Shown in pieces: positions 1-11,963 of a stretch of DNA of 64,000 bases (positions are counted from its first letter, which is position 1; each line of letters begins with the position of its first letter). This DNA is from Stenogyne calaminthoides. Lineage: Eukaryota > Streptophyta > Magnoliopsida > Lamiales > Lamiaceae. Location: positions 614,001 through 678,000 of the forward strand of contig JBBCBC010000054.1 of assembly GCA_037126765.1 (NCBI GenBank). Reading direction: 5' to 3'. Under the pieces are notes generated by a model. The model searched no databases, was not told the DNA's origin, and saw nothing but the letters and a program-made list of their open reading frames with translations. The translations under genes and the position numbers were made by a program.

Positions 1-90
1 GAATTCTTTCCAAAACTGGGAACATAAAAATAATCTCAAAAAAACATCATCTTTAAAAGACAGGTGCACTTCTCCCACTACTTTAACCAC

Positions 91-212
91 TACTCATGTA
101 GCATTGCAATATTTGCTACTTGCGTAGTATTGCAATAACTGTTACTATCATAGCATTGCAATATCTGCCACTTACGTAGCATTGCAATAATTTGCTACTT
201 TCGTAACATCGC
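91..212 (-). repeat. 26-bp minisatellite in protease region, copy A
   Basis: About four imperfect 26-bp units built on the theme tagcattgcaatatctgc lie just downstream of the protease DTR motif. The outer element at 42775-60029 has a single unit at the equivalent place (near 55690-55735). Four extra units add about 104 nt, not a multiple of three, so the array also shifts the protease frame. Confidence 0.85.
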
Positions 213-251
213 CCAGTGTGATGAGGATCTCACTCCCACTAACTTGCCGGA

Positions 252-1010
252 TCAGTTTGAACCCGTGAAGCAAACATGATTAGTGGATCTCGTATCAACC
301 ACCCACGAATGAGAAGTATACGCCGCTAAACATGTTTCAACAACTAGTGCGTGAGAATTACCCTTCTTTCCGTCCCTTTTGGGGTTGGAATAGGCAAACC
401 TCCATTGTCCTCTTTCACCACAGCTTAAGCACTTCCTCTTTGGATTTTCCTTGACACCACAAGCATTCCTCATCTTACCATTGCCCTTGGCAACAGTTGA
501 GTTTTATTGCTTATGGCTTTTGGTCCTCTTCTTTTTCTTGCCTTCCCTTGGCCTAGAAAATGAAGACTTACCACATGCCGTTAAAGCTTGAGTTTGGTGC
601 CCCATCAATATCTCTGCCGAGACCAAAGCTTGCAACAAATCAGCTAGCGAGGCCAAAATGCTCAGAAACTTTTTGGGCAGAGAGTGAAATACCAAATTCA
701 TCTGAGTCTCCAGATTATAATCTGCACTCAGAATCTCAAGTTTGTTCGGATGGGCCATCTATTTTGAGGACGTAATCCCTTACGAGTTTGCCCTCCACCA
801 TTTTCAGTGATGACATTTCTCGCAAGGTGATCTGACGAGTCCCGCATTTTTGACTCGTCAGTTGGCTCATCTGATTTTGGTGTGTTAAGAATCCACTTGT
901 GCTTTTGTGCAGTTAGGACAATCATAATTTTACGTTTCCAATCAATATAGTTTCCATACATATTGTATTGACTTTAAGTATATTAACAGTGGATTAAAAG
1001 GTTACGACAT
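252..1010 (-). pseudogene. copia gag remnant (copy A)
   Basis: The fragments match the intact Gag at 55799-56719 in order: an N-terminal piece (DWKRKIMIVLTAQKHKW, near 950-900), a middle piece (near 750-620) and the nucleocapsid with the gag-protease junction (473-252). It is broken in several ways. Codon 3 is TAA where the intact copy has CAA. About 180 bp between the N-terminal and middle parts are deleted. The zinc knuckle reads CLSCGERGQWRFAY, lacking the histidine and last cysteine of a CCHC knuckle. The following protease motif reads WVVDTRSTNH, with Arg replacing Gly of the DTG triad. No functional product is expected. Confidence 0.88.
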
Positions 1011-2597
1011 GCTGAATTGAAATAAATAACTATATACATAAGCACAAGTATATCACAAGGTTCGATCACATGCATCATATTTAAAATCTCAAAAAATATG
1101 AACATACATCAGCCAACATCTCAAAACAGTTTAAATAAGCCACGTGGGGTGGGTCATTATTTAAACACATTCAAGCAGGTTACAAACAAGAACAGTTACA
1201 AACCTTTAATATCTAGATTAATAGTTGGCTCCCACTTGAACAATATAAAATTTACAGGGACTTCAGGAAAGTATATGCAAATCAATTTTATACCTAAGTA
1301 ATAACCATGATTAAATACAGGATTATTATTTCGCTTTGATCCAGCCTCGTGGGGAGGGTCATCGTCGCCACTAGTAATAATCCACAATCATCCATTTGGA
1401 ATTCATTCATGTGAAAGCTAACTTTTGACCGTCCCGTGGGGGGAATTTCTCCAAAAGAATTCACAAATAAATAAATCATGGAGGTCAAAATTAATTCAAT
1501 TTTATTATCCGGAATAAAATTGTCAATTAATTATTTAAACATACTTAGTAATTTTTTTACGGTGAGATTTTTCATTGGGCAACTCTCATGCAAACACATT
1601 TAAACAAATTAAATAAAGCATAAGATAACACAATAATAAATCAAGCAAAGCGGAAAAATAAACATATTGGGCACAAATTATCCAATTGTCATGGTTTGAT
1701 TTTTCTTGACTTGATTTTGAAGAAACGTCGTCTTGAATTTCTCCCACTCGATCGTCTCGAAAAAAAAACTCCATCTCGAAACACCACGCCAAGTAGCTCG
1801 CAGCCGGGATGCACGCCCCAAGATCCGGCCGCCCCCTTGCCGGCGACCACGCCCGTCTCGCCATGGCACAAGCCAGCGCCACTCCAGCGCCACTTTCGCG
1901 ACCTCGGCGGATCCCAGCGCCCCTTTCGGCGACCTCGGCAAACATCGCCCGCTCACCGGTCTCGGCGAGGCTTGTTGGCTGACGTCGCATTACCAGCAGC
2001 AGCGTCAGCGTTTTTGCTTTCCCCAGCCTCGCCTCGCCCCGCCGGAACTTCAGCGGCGCGAGTCCCCAGCGCGCGGCGCGGCGCCCTCCACCCGATCCGC
2101 TCACGCGCACGGCCCGCGTGCGCTCTGCGCTGCCCGTGCGCTCGGTTCTGTTCCCTCGCACGCGCTCGGCTCGGCCTCGCCCTGTGCCCGTGAGCGCCTG
2201 CGTGTGTCCGCGTCGCGCGCGTGCCTCCCTTGGCACGTTTCGCGCGACGCACGCCACCTACGCCCGGTTCTGAATTTTATCCTTTAATTCTTCGTCTCCG
2301 CCTCCATTTCCGATCCAGTTACAATTTATTTACAAAAAATAAATAAACCTAGATCTAGACTAGTCTATTACATTGATCAAATCAAACAAATCCTAATCTA
2401 CTCGTGGATTTTCTCACGAGGCAAAACGAATCCGAACGAATCGAATTAAAAACCACAATTTATATGCATGCATAAATAAACACATTAAATTCCATGACAA
2501 TTGGATACCTGCAAAACAGATCTAGCAATTCTACTATCCAATTTCAAATTTAATGTCAGCGAATTAAATTACAATTTAAAATTCAGAGCCCGAAACC
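1011..2597 (-). other. copia 5' leader with GC-rich core, copy A
   Basis: This non-coding leader lies between the primer-binding site and gag. Its outer parts are AT-rich and well conserved among copies (for example the stretch around 1098-1300 recurs at 10550-10720 and 56830-57000). The core at about 1770-2270 is very GC-rich and poorly conserved between copies. Long open frames occur in the core on both strands, but they are not shared by the other copies, so I treat them as chance frames in GC-rich DNA. Confidence 0.7.
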
Positions 2598-2599
2598 GT

Positions 2600-2612
2600 G
2601 GCTCTGATACCA
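2600..2612 (-). promoter_or_regulatory. Primer-binding site, initiator tRNA-Met type
   Basis: Read on the minus strand this is TGGTATCAGAGCC, the usual Ty1/copia primer-binding site complementary to the 3' end of initiator tRNA-Met. It lies two bases inside the LTR edge at 2615. Its place fixes the minus orientation of interior A. Confidence 0.9.
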
Positions 2613-2614
2613 GT

Positions 2615-4446
2615 TGTTGGGGAATAAGTTGCACAGATCTATTCGGGGTGAATATTTAAATACAAATTTAATTCTCATAATTATTACTAGCATGAATTAA
2701 TCCTATATTAATTCAAATAATAATCCAACAACAAATCATGCATATAATTAATTCACGTAAATCCTACGCATGCGGAATTCTACGAGTTTACGTGAACGTA
2801 CCTCTTGGGATGGCAATGGCTTGGTTGATTAGACTCACCAAAAGAACTTCCCAAGTATTCCCTTAATCCTTGCTCGACTATCCGGTAGTAGGACACTTGC
2901 GAACAATTAACAAAAGGAAAATAAATTATGTTGCACCACCTTTTGTGGATTTGCTAATTTTTCCAGCACATGGAATTGTACTTGGGAATGAAAGAGTCAT
3001 CCCCTATTTATAGAGTATAGGTGATCGAAAATTTTGGGCAAAATATAATGTGGGAAAAAAATTTCTTGATCTCCAAGAAATCTTGAATATATCTCCTATA
3101 TTCTTTTTTCCATAATTATAATATTCCACAAAATCCCACCTACTCTTTGTTATGGGATATTTTCGAAATTATAGGCAAGAATCCAAGATTTGGATCTTCT
3201 TGAATTTATGAGATATTCTTGTATTTCAAGAAATACATATCTTCCATAATATTTTTCCAAGAAAATCAAGAAAATCTTTCTTGCCCTTTATATTTCAAAA
3301 ATTTCGAAATTTCCTTCATGAATAACCAAGTGGGAGATTTCTTGAATTTAATGAGATAATCTTGTATTCCAAGAATACATATCTTCATTCCATAACAAAA
3401 TTCAAAGAAAATCTTTCTCCCCTTTTTATCCATAAATTTCGAAAATAGTGGAAAAAATAAGCAACAATATTTATTTTATTTTAAACATATTTTTCAGTTA
3501 TTGGACTATATGTTGGGCTACTTAGGGTAGGAGAATTAAGATTGGATCTTCCAATGGATCCTGAATTATCAATATTGAGCCACAATATTATTCAAGCCCA
3601 TAAATATTATTTAATCCCACTACATAATTAATATTGCACTATCCATCTTAACCCATATTATAGTCAATATGGCTCCCGGTTATTATTTTCCGTGTTTAAG
3701 ATTATCTAGCCCATTAATTAATTCAAGCCACTGAAATAGCTTTCCATTAATTAATATCTTTTGTCCTTGGTCAAGGAACGGTTCAACATTATTATCCATA
3801 CCGAAAACTAATTCCACTTGCAAGATTTGGTATGATAAAGCTTATGAACCTCCCAAGGGAGCAAATCGAACAAGCGTACTTGCACACGATTCTCCGTATT
3901 AAATCTTAGCAATCACATGTGACCAATAATATTGCCCAAGATAAAAAGTATTGAATCTCGTTGATTCTCTACCCATGATAAGTCAAAGCAATAGTTACCA
4001 ACCACACGTGATCCTATTTAAGGAACGAAGATTAAGAAATAACGAACCACTGAGGTCTAATTCTTCCTTGTTCAGTTCTGAAGAATTTGTCCTCCTGTAG
4101 GTCCTATTCAGTGCATCAGTCATGCACTAGTGTAATCTCTTGGTCAAGACAAGTCAATCCGAGCCTTACACTTCAACCTTTCGCGATGGGTTGTTCATTT
4201 CCATCTAGTTCGTGAATGGCGTACTTTTAGTTACAAGGGACAGTTAATTTAATCTTCTGTGATCTGGTATCACTAAATTAACTACAATGTAACACGTATG
4301 ATTTATTGAACAGTTATGCAGTAAATATATGTAACATTCGATAATATTTAAAGCATCAGTGATAAACAATTTATTTCAGTAAATAAGTTCGAAATTCTGT
4401 TTTGATTATACAAAGTAAAAGCATATTTTCTAGTATAATCCCAACA
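2615..4446 (-). repeat. LTR 1 (copia family, 1832 bp)
   Basis: It starts TGTTGGGG and ends CCCAACA on the plus strand, with primer site on its left and polypurine tract on its right. It therefore serves two neighbouring interiors at once. Minus-strand polarity is shown by the primer site and polypurine tract. The body is AT-rich and contains two related blocks (near 3200-3290 and 3340-3420) with recurring TTCTTGAA/TTCAAGAA motifs. Confidence 0.93.
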
Positions 4447-4470
4447 ATCTCCCAGTTATACTCAAAGTCT
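4447..4470 (-). promoter_or_regulatory. Polypurine tract of copia interior B
   Basis: On the minus strand the bases just before the LTR read as a purine-rich tract ending in GGGAGAT, the start site for plus-strand DNA synthesis. This copy has one pyrimidine change (CTGGGAG for GTGGGAG). A second similar tract lies about 100 bp further in (near 4552-4570), as in the other copies. Confidence 0.75.
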
Positions 4471-4563
4471 GCTTTTAAGTATACTACAACATGTCTCGTG
4501 TAGTTTCTAATTTGTGACATCTAAAGTCACCTACACGAACCTAATAATTTCTCCCACTTATAC

Positions 4564-7319
4564 TCAAAGCAGATTGGCAACGGTCATGACACCCATTCCT
4601 TCCACATGTCTCTCGAATGTATTCAGAGGTAGACCCTTTGTGAATGGATCTGCTAGGTTGTCTTCAGACGGTATCTTTGACACATCTATATCTCCTCTCT
4701 TAACGATATCTCGTATAAGATGGTATTTCCTTTCAATGTGTTTGCTGGCCTTGTGGGCTCTTGGTTCCCTTGAATTTGCAACTGCTCCGGCATTGTCACA
4801 ATAAACAGTGATTCTGCTGGGCAAATTCGGAACTACATTCATGACCACTAGGAAGTTCTTGAGCCAAACCGCTTCTTTCGCTGCCTCGCAAGCAGCTACA
4901 TATTCGGCTTCCAGGGTATAATCTGCGACGCATTTCTGCTTGACGCTTCTCCATATCACGGCTCGTCCCCCCATGCAAAACACACTACCGGAGGTAGATT
5001 TTATGGAGTCTATGTCTGATTGGAAATCCGAGTCCGTGTAGCCGATGGGGATTGGACTATCTGACTGATAAATTAACATTCTATCCCGAGTTCTTTTTAG
5101 ATACTTCAGAATGTTTTTAACTGCCGTCCAATGTTCTTTCCCCTGGTTAGTTTGATATCTTGCCACCATGCCAACGACAAAGCAGATATCCGGTCTCGTA
5201 CACAGCATTGCATACATAAGGCTTCCGATAGCCGAAGCATAAGGAATGCCTCTCATGTCATCTATCTCCTTTTGCGTCTTAGGGCACATTTTCTTAGATA
5301 GATGTATTCCATGTCTGAAAGGTACGAAGCCTTTCTTGGAATCTTGCATGCTGAATCATTTCAAGACAGTGTCTATATATGAAGCTTGCGATAAGCCTAT
5401 CATCCTTTTCTTGCGATCTCGAGTGATCTTGATCCCAAGGATGTGTGCGACTTCCCCTAAGTCCTTCATATCAAACTATTTTGAAAGCCATGCCCTTACG
5501 TCTGATAACACCTTTACATCATTCCCGATGATCAGAATGTCGTCTACGTATAGTACTAAGAATACCAATGCAGTTCTGACACGCTTTTTGTACACACAAC
5601 TTTCGAACTCGTTTTGATCGAACCCATAAGACTTTATAACATGATCAAAACATTGGTTCCAAGCTCTGGATGCCTGTTTGAGTCCGTAAATGGACTTCAT
5701 GAGCTTACAAACTAAGTGTTCTTGGTCTTTTTCAATGAAGCCTTGGGGTTGTTGCATATAGATCTCTTCATCAAGACTTCCGTTAAGGAAAGTTGTCTTG
5801 ACATCCATTTGCCAGATTTCAAAATAGAGATGTGCAGCAATCGATAAGAGAATTCGGATGGACTTAAGCATGGCTACGGGCGAAAAAATTTCCTCATAAT
5901 CGATCCCTTCTTTCTGAGTATAACCTTTCACCACGAGTCTTGCCTTGAAGGTTTCCACCTTCCCGTCCTGTCCTCTTTTTCTCTTATACACCCACTTGCA
6001 ACCAATGGGTTTGACCCCATTAAGTGGTTCGACTAGCTGCCACACTCTGTTATGAAACATAGAACCAATTTCGGCTTTCATTCCTGTTTGCTAAGAACCT
6101 GCATCCTTCTCTTGGATTGCCTTGTCATATGTACATGGGTCTGATTCGTCTTGTCCGGGAATCAAGTCCGAGGACTCTCCTATTCCCATGAATCTCTCGG
6201 GCTGTTTCACAACCCTCTCACTACGACGAGGCTCCGGTTGTGTAAGTGTGTTGTTTGGTATGTCAACTCTTACAGTTGGCATTGAGGTTAGCCCCCTTAG
6301 CTCATTTAAGGTAATCTCACTTCTGGGTCTTCTTTCGTTCATATAGTCTTCTTCCAAAAATCTAAAGTGGGTGCTTATTACCACCTTTTGATCTTCGGGA
6401 CCATAGAACATACACCCTTTTGTTCCCTCGGGGTATCCCACAAACAGCCTTAATTCTGATCGAGGATCCAATTTTCCGGCTTCCTTGTCCAACACGTAGT
6501 CCGGACACCCCCAAATCTTCATGTGTCTCAAACTAGGCTTGCGCCCGGTCCACAATTCTTTGGGAGTTTTGGGATCCGATTTGGATGGCACCAAGTTCAG
6601 AATGTAGGCTGCTGTTTCCAAGGCATGACCCCAGAATGACTTGGGAAGATCTGTATAACTCATCATAGATCTAACCATTTCCAAAAGAGTTCTTTTTCTT
6701 CGCTCTGCAACCCCGTTTTGTTGAGGGGTTCCGGGTGCAGTAAGCTGGGATGCAATCCCTTCATCAGATAAGTAGTTCAAAAACTCATCGCTGAGGTATT
6801 CGCCTCCACGATCGGATCGTAGAACTTGATACGTTTTTCCCTATGATTCTCTGCTTGAGCCTTAAATTCTTTGAATTTCTCAAGAGTCTCAGATTTATGC
6901 TTCATAAGGAAAATATAACCGTACCTTGAGTAATCATCAATAAAAGTGACAAAATACTCATAACCTCCTTTTGCTTTGGTTGACATTGGACCACATATAT
7001 CTGTGTGAACGATCTCTAACACTTTTTTGGCTCTATTCCCCTTGGCTCCAAATGCCCTCTTGGTCATTTTACCCTCCAAACATGATTCGCAGGTTGGAAT
7101 TGGTTCAACTTGGAGAAACTCCAGTGAACTGTCTTTCACCAACCTTTGGATCCTCTTTAGATTTATATGACCCAATCTTAGATGCCATAGAAGTGTCTCG
7201 TTCATGTTTTCTTTTATCAGAAACAGTTGATGTGTTATAGGATGCATTTCGTGAGTGGTGTGCACAGTTAATTGTATAGATATTATTCGATAACGTTCCA
7301 TAATAGATACACTCATCAT
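4564..7319 (-). pseudogene. copia pol: integrase, reverse transcriptase, RNase H (copy B)
   Basis: This is the most complete pol in the window, read right to left. The pre-integrase zinc region and integrase core lie at 7319-6777 (HLRLGHIN, IDDYSRYGYIF), the rest of integrase at 6780-6091 (GTPQQNGVAERR), reverse transcriptase at 6081-5476 (FLNGSLDEEIYMQQP, YVDDILIIGND) and RNase H at 5349-4564 (EAEYVAACEAAKEAVWLKN, ADPFTKGLPL). It is inactive as read: a frameshift near 6780 in integrase, a TAG near 6070 (TGG in relatives), a TAG near 5475 (CAG in relatives) and a TGA near 5355 (CGA in relatives). These transitions fit decay of methylated cytosines. Confidence 0.92.
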
Positions 7320-7389
7320 TTCAAGAAATGATGTTATTCTTATTAGAAGAAACTTAGTGTCCTTTAATCAAATTTTAGAAACTGAAAGT

Positions 7390-7759
7390 GAATTCATTCC
7401 AAAACTGGGAACATAAAGATAATCTCAAAAAAAACTTCATCTTTAAAAGACAGGTGCACTTCTCCCACTACTTTAAACACTACTCATGTAGCATTTCAAT
7501 ATCTGCTACTTGCGTAGTATTGCAATAACCGTTACTATCGTAGCATTGCAATATCTGCCACTTACGTAGCATTGCAATAATTGCTACTTTCGTAACATCG
7601 CCCAGTGTGATGAGGATCTCACTCCCACTAAGTTGCCGGATCAGTTTGAACCCGTGAAGCAAACATGATTAGTGGATCTCGTATCAACCACCCACGAATG
7701 AGAAGTATACGCCGCTAAATAAGTTTCAACAACTAGTGCGTGAGAATTACCTTTCTTTC
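7390..7759 (-). pseudogene. copia protease and gag-end remnant (copy B)
   Basis: The sequence is nearly the same as window positions 1-368. It holds the end of nucleocapsid, the protease motif with DTR in place of DTG (7665-7690), and the 26-bp minisatellite (about 7481-7603). At 7759/7760 it jumps directly to the primer-proximal end of the leader, so nearly all of gag and most of the leader are missing from this copy. Confidence 0.85.
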
Positions 7760-8150
7760 CTCCCTTGGTACGTTTTGCGCGACGCATGCCGCCTACGCCC
7801 GGTTCTAGATTTTATCCTTTAATTCTTCGTCTCCGCCTCCGTTTCCGATCCGGTTACAATTTATTTACAAAAAATAAATAAACATAGATCTAGACTGGTC
7901 TATTACATTGATCAAATCAAACAAATCCTAATCTACTCGGAGGATTTTCTCACGAGGCAAAATGAATCCGAACTAATCGAATTAAAAACCACAATTTATA
8001 TGCATGCATAAATAAACACATTAAATTCCATGACAATTGGATACCTTCAAAACAGATCTAGCAATTCTACTATCCAATTTCAAATTTAATGTCAGCGAAT
8101 TAAATTACAATTTAAAATTCAGAGCCCGAAACCGTGGCTCTGATACCTGT
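7760..8150 (-). other. Remnant of copia leader and primer-binding site, copy B
   Basis: This matches 2222-2614 of copy A and ends in the tRNA-Met primer site (about 8134-8148, with one change next to the LTR). Joined at its left to the protease remnant, it marks an internal deletion of about 1.85 kb relative to copy A. Confidence 0.82.
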
Positions 8151-9987
8151 TGTTGGGGAATAAGTTGCACAGATCTATTCGGGGTGAATATTTAAATACA
8201 AATTTAATTCTCCTAATTATTACTAGCATGAATTAATCCTATATTAATTCAAATAATAATCCACCAACAAATCATGCATATAATTAATTCACGTAAAATC
8301 CTACGATGCGAATTCTCTGAGTTTACGTGAACGTACCTCTTGGGATGGCAATGGCTTGGTTGATTAGACTCACCAAAAGAACTTCCCAAGTATTCCCTTA
8401 ATCCTTGCTCGACTATCATGTGGTAGGACACTTGCGAAAAATTAACAAAAGGAAAATAAATTATGTTGCACCACCTTTTGTGGATTTGCTAATTTTTCCA
8501 GCACATGGAATTGTACTTGGGAATGAAAGAGTCATCCCCTATTTATAGAGTATAGGTGATCGAAAATTTTGGGCAAAATATAATGTGGGAAAATTTTTTC
8601 TTGATCTCCAAGAAATCTTGAATATATCTCCTATATTCTTTTTTCCATAATTATAATATTCCACAAAATCCCACCTACTCTTTGTTATGGGATATTTTCG
8701 AAATTATAGGCAAGAATCCAAGATTTGGATCTTCTTGAATTTATGAGATATTCTTGTATTTCAAGAAATACATATCTTCCATAATATTTTTTCAAGAAAA
8801 TCAAGAAAATCTTTCTTGCCCTTTATATTTCAAAATTTTCGAAATTTCCTTCATGAATAACCAAGTGGGAGATTTCTTGAATTTAATGAGATAATCTTGT
8901 ATTCCAAGAATACATATCTTCATTCCATAACAAAATTCAAAGAAAATCTTTCTCCCCTTTTTATCCATAAATTTCGAAAATAATGGAAAAAATAAGCAAC
9001 AATATTTATTTTATTTTAAACACCTTTTTGAGTTATTGGACTATATGTTGGGCTACTTAGGGGGCCGTTAGGAGAATTAAGATTGGACCTTCCAATGGAT
9101 CTTGAATTATCAATATTGAGCCACAATATTATTCAAGCCCATAAATATTAATTAATCCCACTATATAATTAATATTGCACTATCCATCTTAACCCATATT
9201 AAAGTCAATATGGCTCCCGGTTATTATTTCCCGTGTTTAAGATTATCTAGCACATTAATTAATTCAAGCCACTGAAATAGCTTTCCATTAATTAATATCT
9301 TTTGTCTTTGGTCAAGGAACGGTTCAACATTATTATCCATACCGAAAACTAATTCCACTTGCAAGATTTGGTATGATAAAGCTTATGAACCTCCCAAGGG
9401 GGCAAATCAAACAAGCGTACTTGCACACGATTCTCCGTATTAAATCTTAGCAATCACATGTGACCAATAATATTGCCCAAGATAAAAAGTATTGAATCTC
9501 GTTGATTCTCTACCCATGATAAGTCAAAGCAATAGTTACCAACCACACGTGATCCTATTTAAGGAACGAAGATTAAGAAATAACGAACCACTGAGGTCTA
9601 ATTCTTCCTTGTTCGATTCTAAAGAATTTGTCCTCCTGAGGTCCTATTCAAAGGCATCGATCATGCACTAGTGTAATCTCTTGGTCAAGACAAGACAATC
9701 CGAGCCTTACACTTCAACCTTTCACGATGGGTTGTTCATTTCCATCTAGGTCGTGAATGGCGTACTTTTAGTTACAAGGGACTGTTAATTTAATCTTCTG
9801 TGATCTGGTATCACTAAATTAACTACAATGTAACACGTACGATTTATTGAACAGTTATGCAGTAAATATATGTAACATTCGATAATATTTAAAGCATCAG
9901 TGATAAACAATTTATTTCAGTAAATAAGTTCGAAATTCAGTTTTGATTATACAAAGTAAAAGCATACTTTCTAGTATAATCCCAACA
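8151..9987 (-). repeat. LTR 2 (copia family, 1837 bp)
   Basis: It runs TGTTGGGG to CCCAACA and is the 5' LTR of interior B (primer site on its left). To its right it meets the middle of another gag at 9988, without its own interior, so the complex to the left seems to be inserted in the gag of copy C. Near 9610-9665 several CAG/CTG motifs of LTR 1 are altered (for example cagttctg to cgattcta). Confidence 0.92.
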
Positions 9988-10435
9988 GAAGATGGACCAC
10001 TTGTCGTTCAAAGCTTGAGTTTGGGTCCCCATCAACATCTCTGCCGAGACCAAAGCTTGCAACAAATCAGCTAGCGAGGCCAAAATGCTCAAAAACTTTT
10101 GGGCAGAGAGTGAAGTACCAAATTCATCTGAGTCTCCAGTTATAAAATTTTTCGAGAACCTCAAGTTTGTTCAGATGGGCCATCAATTTTGAGGACGTAA
10201 TCCCTTACGGGTTTGCCCTCCACAATTTTCAGCGACGATATCTCTCGCAAGGTGATCTGACGAGTCCCGCATTTTTGACTCGTCAGTTGGCTCATCTGAT
10301 TTTGTTGTGTCAAGAATCCACTTGTGCTTTTGTGCAGTTAGGACAATTATAATTTTTCGTTTCCAATCAATATAGTTTCCATACTTATTCTATTGACTTT
10401 AAGTATAATAGCAGTGGATTAAAATGTTACGACAT
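9988..10435 (-). pseudogene. copia gag remnant (copy C)
   Basis: This is the N-terminal and middle part of gag, cut off at 9988 by LTR 2. It has the same internal gag deletion as copy A (junction near 10258) and the same TAA at codon 3. Sharing both lesions indicates descent of A and C from one already defective element. Confidence 0.83.
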
Positions 10436-11963
10436 CTTTGAATCGAAATAAATAATAATATGCATAAGCACAAATATATCACAAGGTTCGATCACATGTT
10501 TCATATTAAAATCTCAAAAAAATATGAACATGCATCATTGAACATCTCAAAACAGTTTAAATAAGCCACGTGGGGGTGGGTCATTATTTAAACACATTTA
10601 AGCAGGTTACAAACAAGAACAGTTACAAACCTTTAATATCCAGATTAATAGTTGGCTCTCACTTGACCAATATAAAATTGACAGGGACTTCGGGGAAGTA
10701 TATGCCTATCAATTTTATACCTAAGTAATAACCATGATTAAATCTGAAATTATTATTTAAGCTTTGAACGAGCCTCGTGGGGAGGGTCATCGTCGCCACT
10801 AGTAATAATCCACAATCATCCATTTGGAATTTATTCATGTGAAAGCTATCTTTTGACCGTCCCGTGGGGGGAATTTCTCCAAAAGAATTCACAAATAAAT
10901 AAATCATGGAGGTCAAAATTAATTAAATTTTATTATCCGGAATAAAATTGTCAATTAATTGTTTAAGCATACTTAGTAATTTTCGAAAATGAGATTTTTC
11001 AAAACATTTTCTCATGCATCGCAAACTTAAACACAATTTAAACAAGCATAAAATAATGCATAACATCAAAACAAAAAATTAAACATATTGGGCACATATA
11101 TCCAATTGTCATGGTTAATTTTTGTCATGTCTTGATCTTGAGAAATCGTCTTCATAGCCTTCATCGTTCGTCTCGAAAAGCTCCCACTTGACCGTCTTAA
11201 AAAAAATGCCTTGTCATGCCACATCATCGACTAGCTCGCGGGTTGGAGTGCCCACCTAGCACTCCCCCGGCCGTGTCGAGTGGCGTCCGTCTTGCTACGC
11301 CATCGCCTGCTGCGCCGCCCGAGAGATCACCCGCTGCTGCAAGCTTGCCGGCGGGTGTCGGACGCCAGCCACATCATCCCAAATAAGACGCCCACGCTGG
11401 CGCCAGACACCCACCCATGCCGATCCGTGCGATGACGCCCCTCGCCGTGTCCGCCCCATCCATTTCCAGCGCCTTCGCCGATCTTATGTCGCTGCGCCCG
11501 ACTCGATCCATACAGTGCTTCGGCCGGCGGCCTCGCCCCAGCGCCAGCACATCCCTTGTTGTTAGCGTCGTTTTGTGCCTCCTTTAACACGTTTACGACG
11601 ACTCGCTTACTCCTTAAGTTCGGATCCCGTCTTTTAATTCTTCCTCTCCGCCTCCGTTTCCGATCCGGTTACAATTTATTTATAAAAATAAATAAACCTA
11701 GATCTAGACTAGTCTATTACATTGATCAAATCAAACAAATTCTAATCTACTCGTGGATTTTCTCACGAGTCAAAATGAATTAGAACGAATCGAATTAAAA
11801 AACACAATTTATATGCATGCATAAATAAACACATTAAATTCCATGACAATTGGATACCTGCAAAAGAGATCTAGCAATTCTACTATCCAATTTCAAATTT
11901 AATGAAAACGAATTAAATTACAATTTAAAAATCAGAGCCCGAAACCGAGGCTCTGATACCATT
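10436..11963 (-). other. copia 5' leader with GC-rich core and primer site, copy C
   Basis: The AT-rich parts match the leader of copy A. The GC-rich core (about 11220-11600) is quite different in sequence from the core of copy A. The primer-binding site is at about 11949-11961, followed by the LTR at 11964. No conserved coding frame was seen. Confidence 0.7.

Larger units (their letters stand above)
1..2614 (-). mobile_element. Ty1/copia interior A (5' half: leader, gag, start of protease)
   Basis: This is the 5' part of a minus-strand copia element that runs off the left edge. Reading leftward from the LTR at 2615 there is a tRNA-Met primer site, a 1.6-kb untranslated leader with a GC-rich core, a damaged gag, and the start of protease at 1-300. 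It uses the LTR at 2615-4446 as its 5' LTR, while the same LTR is the 3' LTR of the pol to its right. The two interiors therefore share one LTR, as expected from recombination between tandem copies. The right end of this interior has no target-site duplication because it is internal. Confidence 0.85.

Noticed and set aside
91..212. Minisatellite considered as a CRISPR-like or satellite array
   Set aside because: Units are contiguous without spacers, lie inside a retrotransposon protease region, and this is a plant nuclear genome.
1586..2287. Long open frames on both strands in the GC-rich leader core (up to 223 codons)
   Set aside because: They overlap each other on both strands, are Arg/Ala-rich as expected from GC-rich DNA, and are not conserved in the leaders of the other copies.
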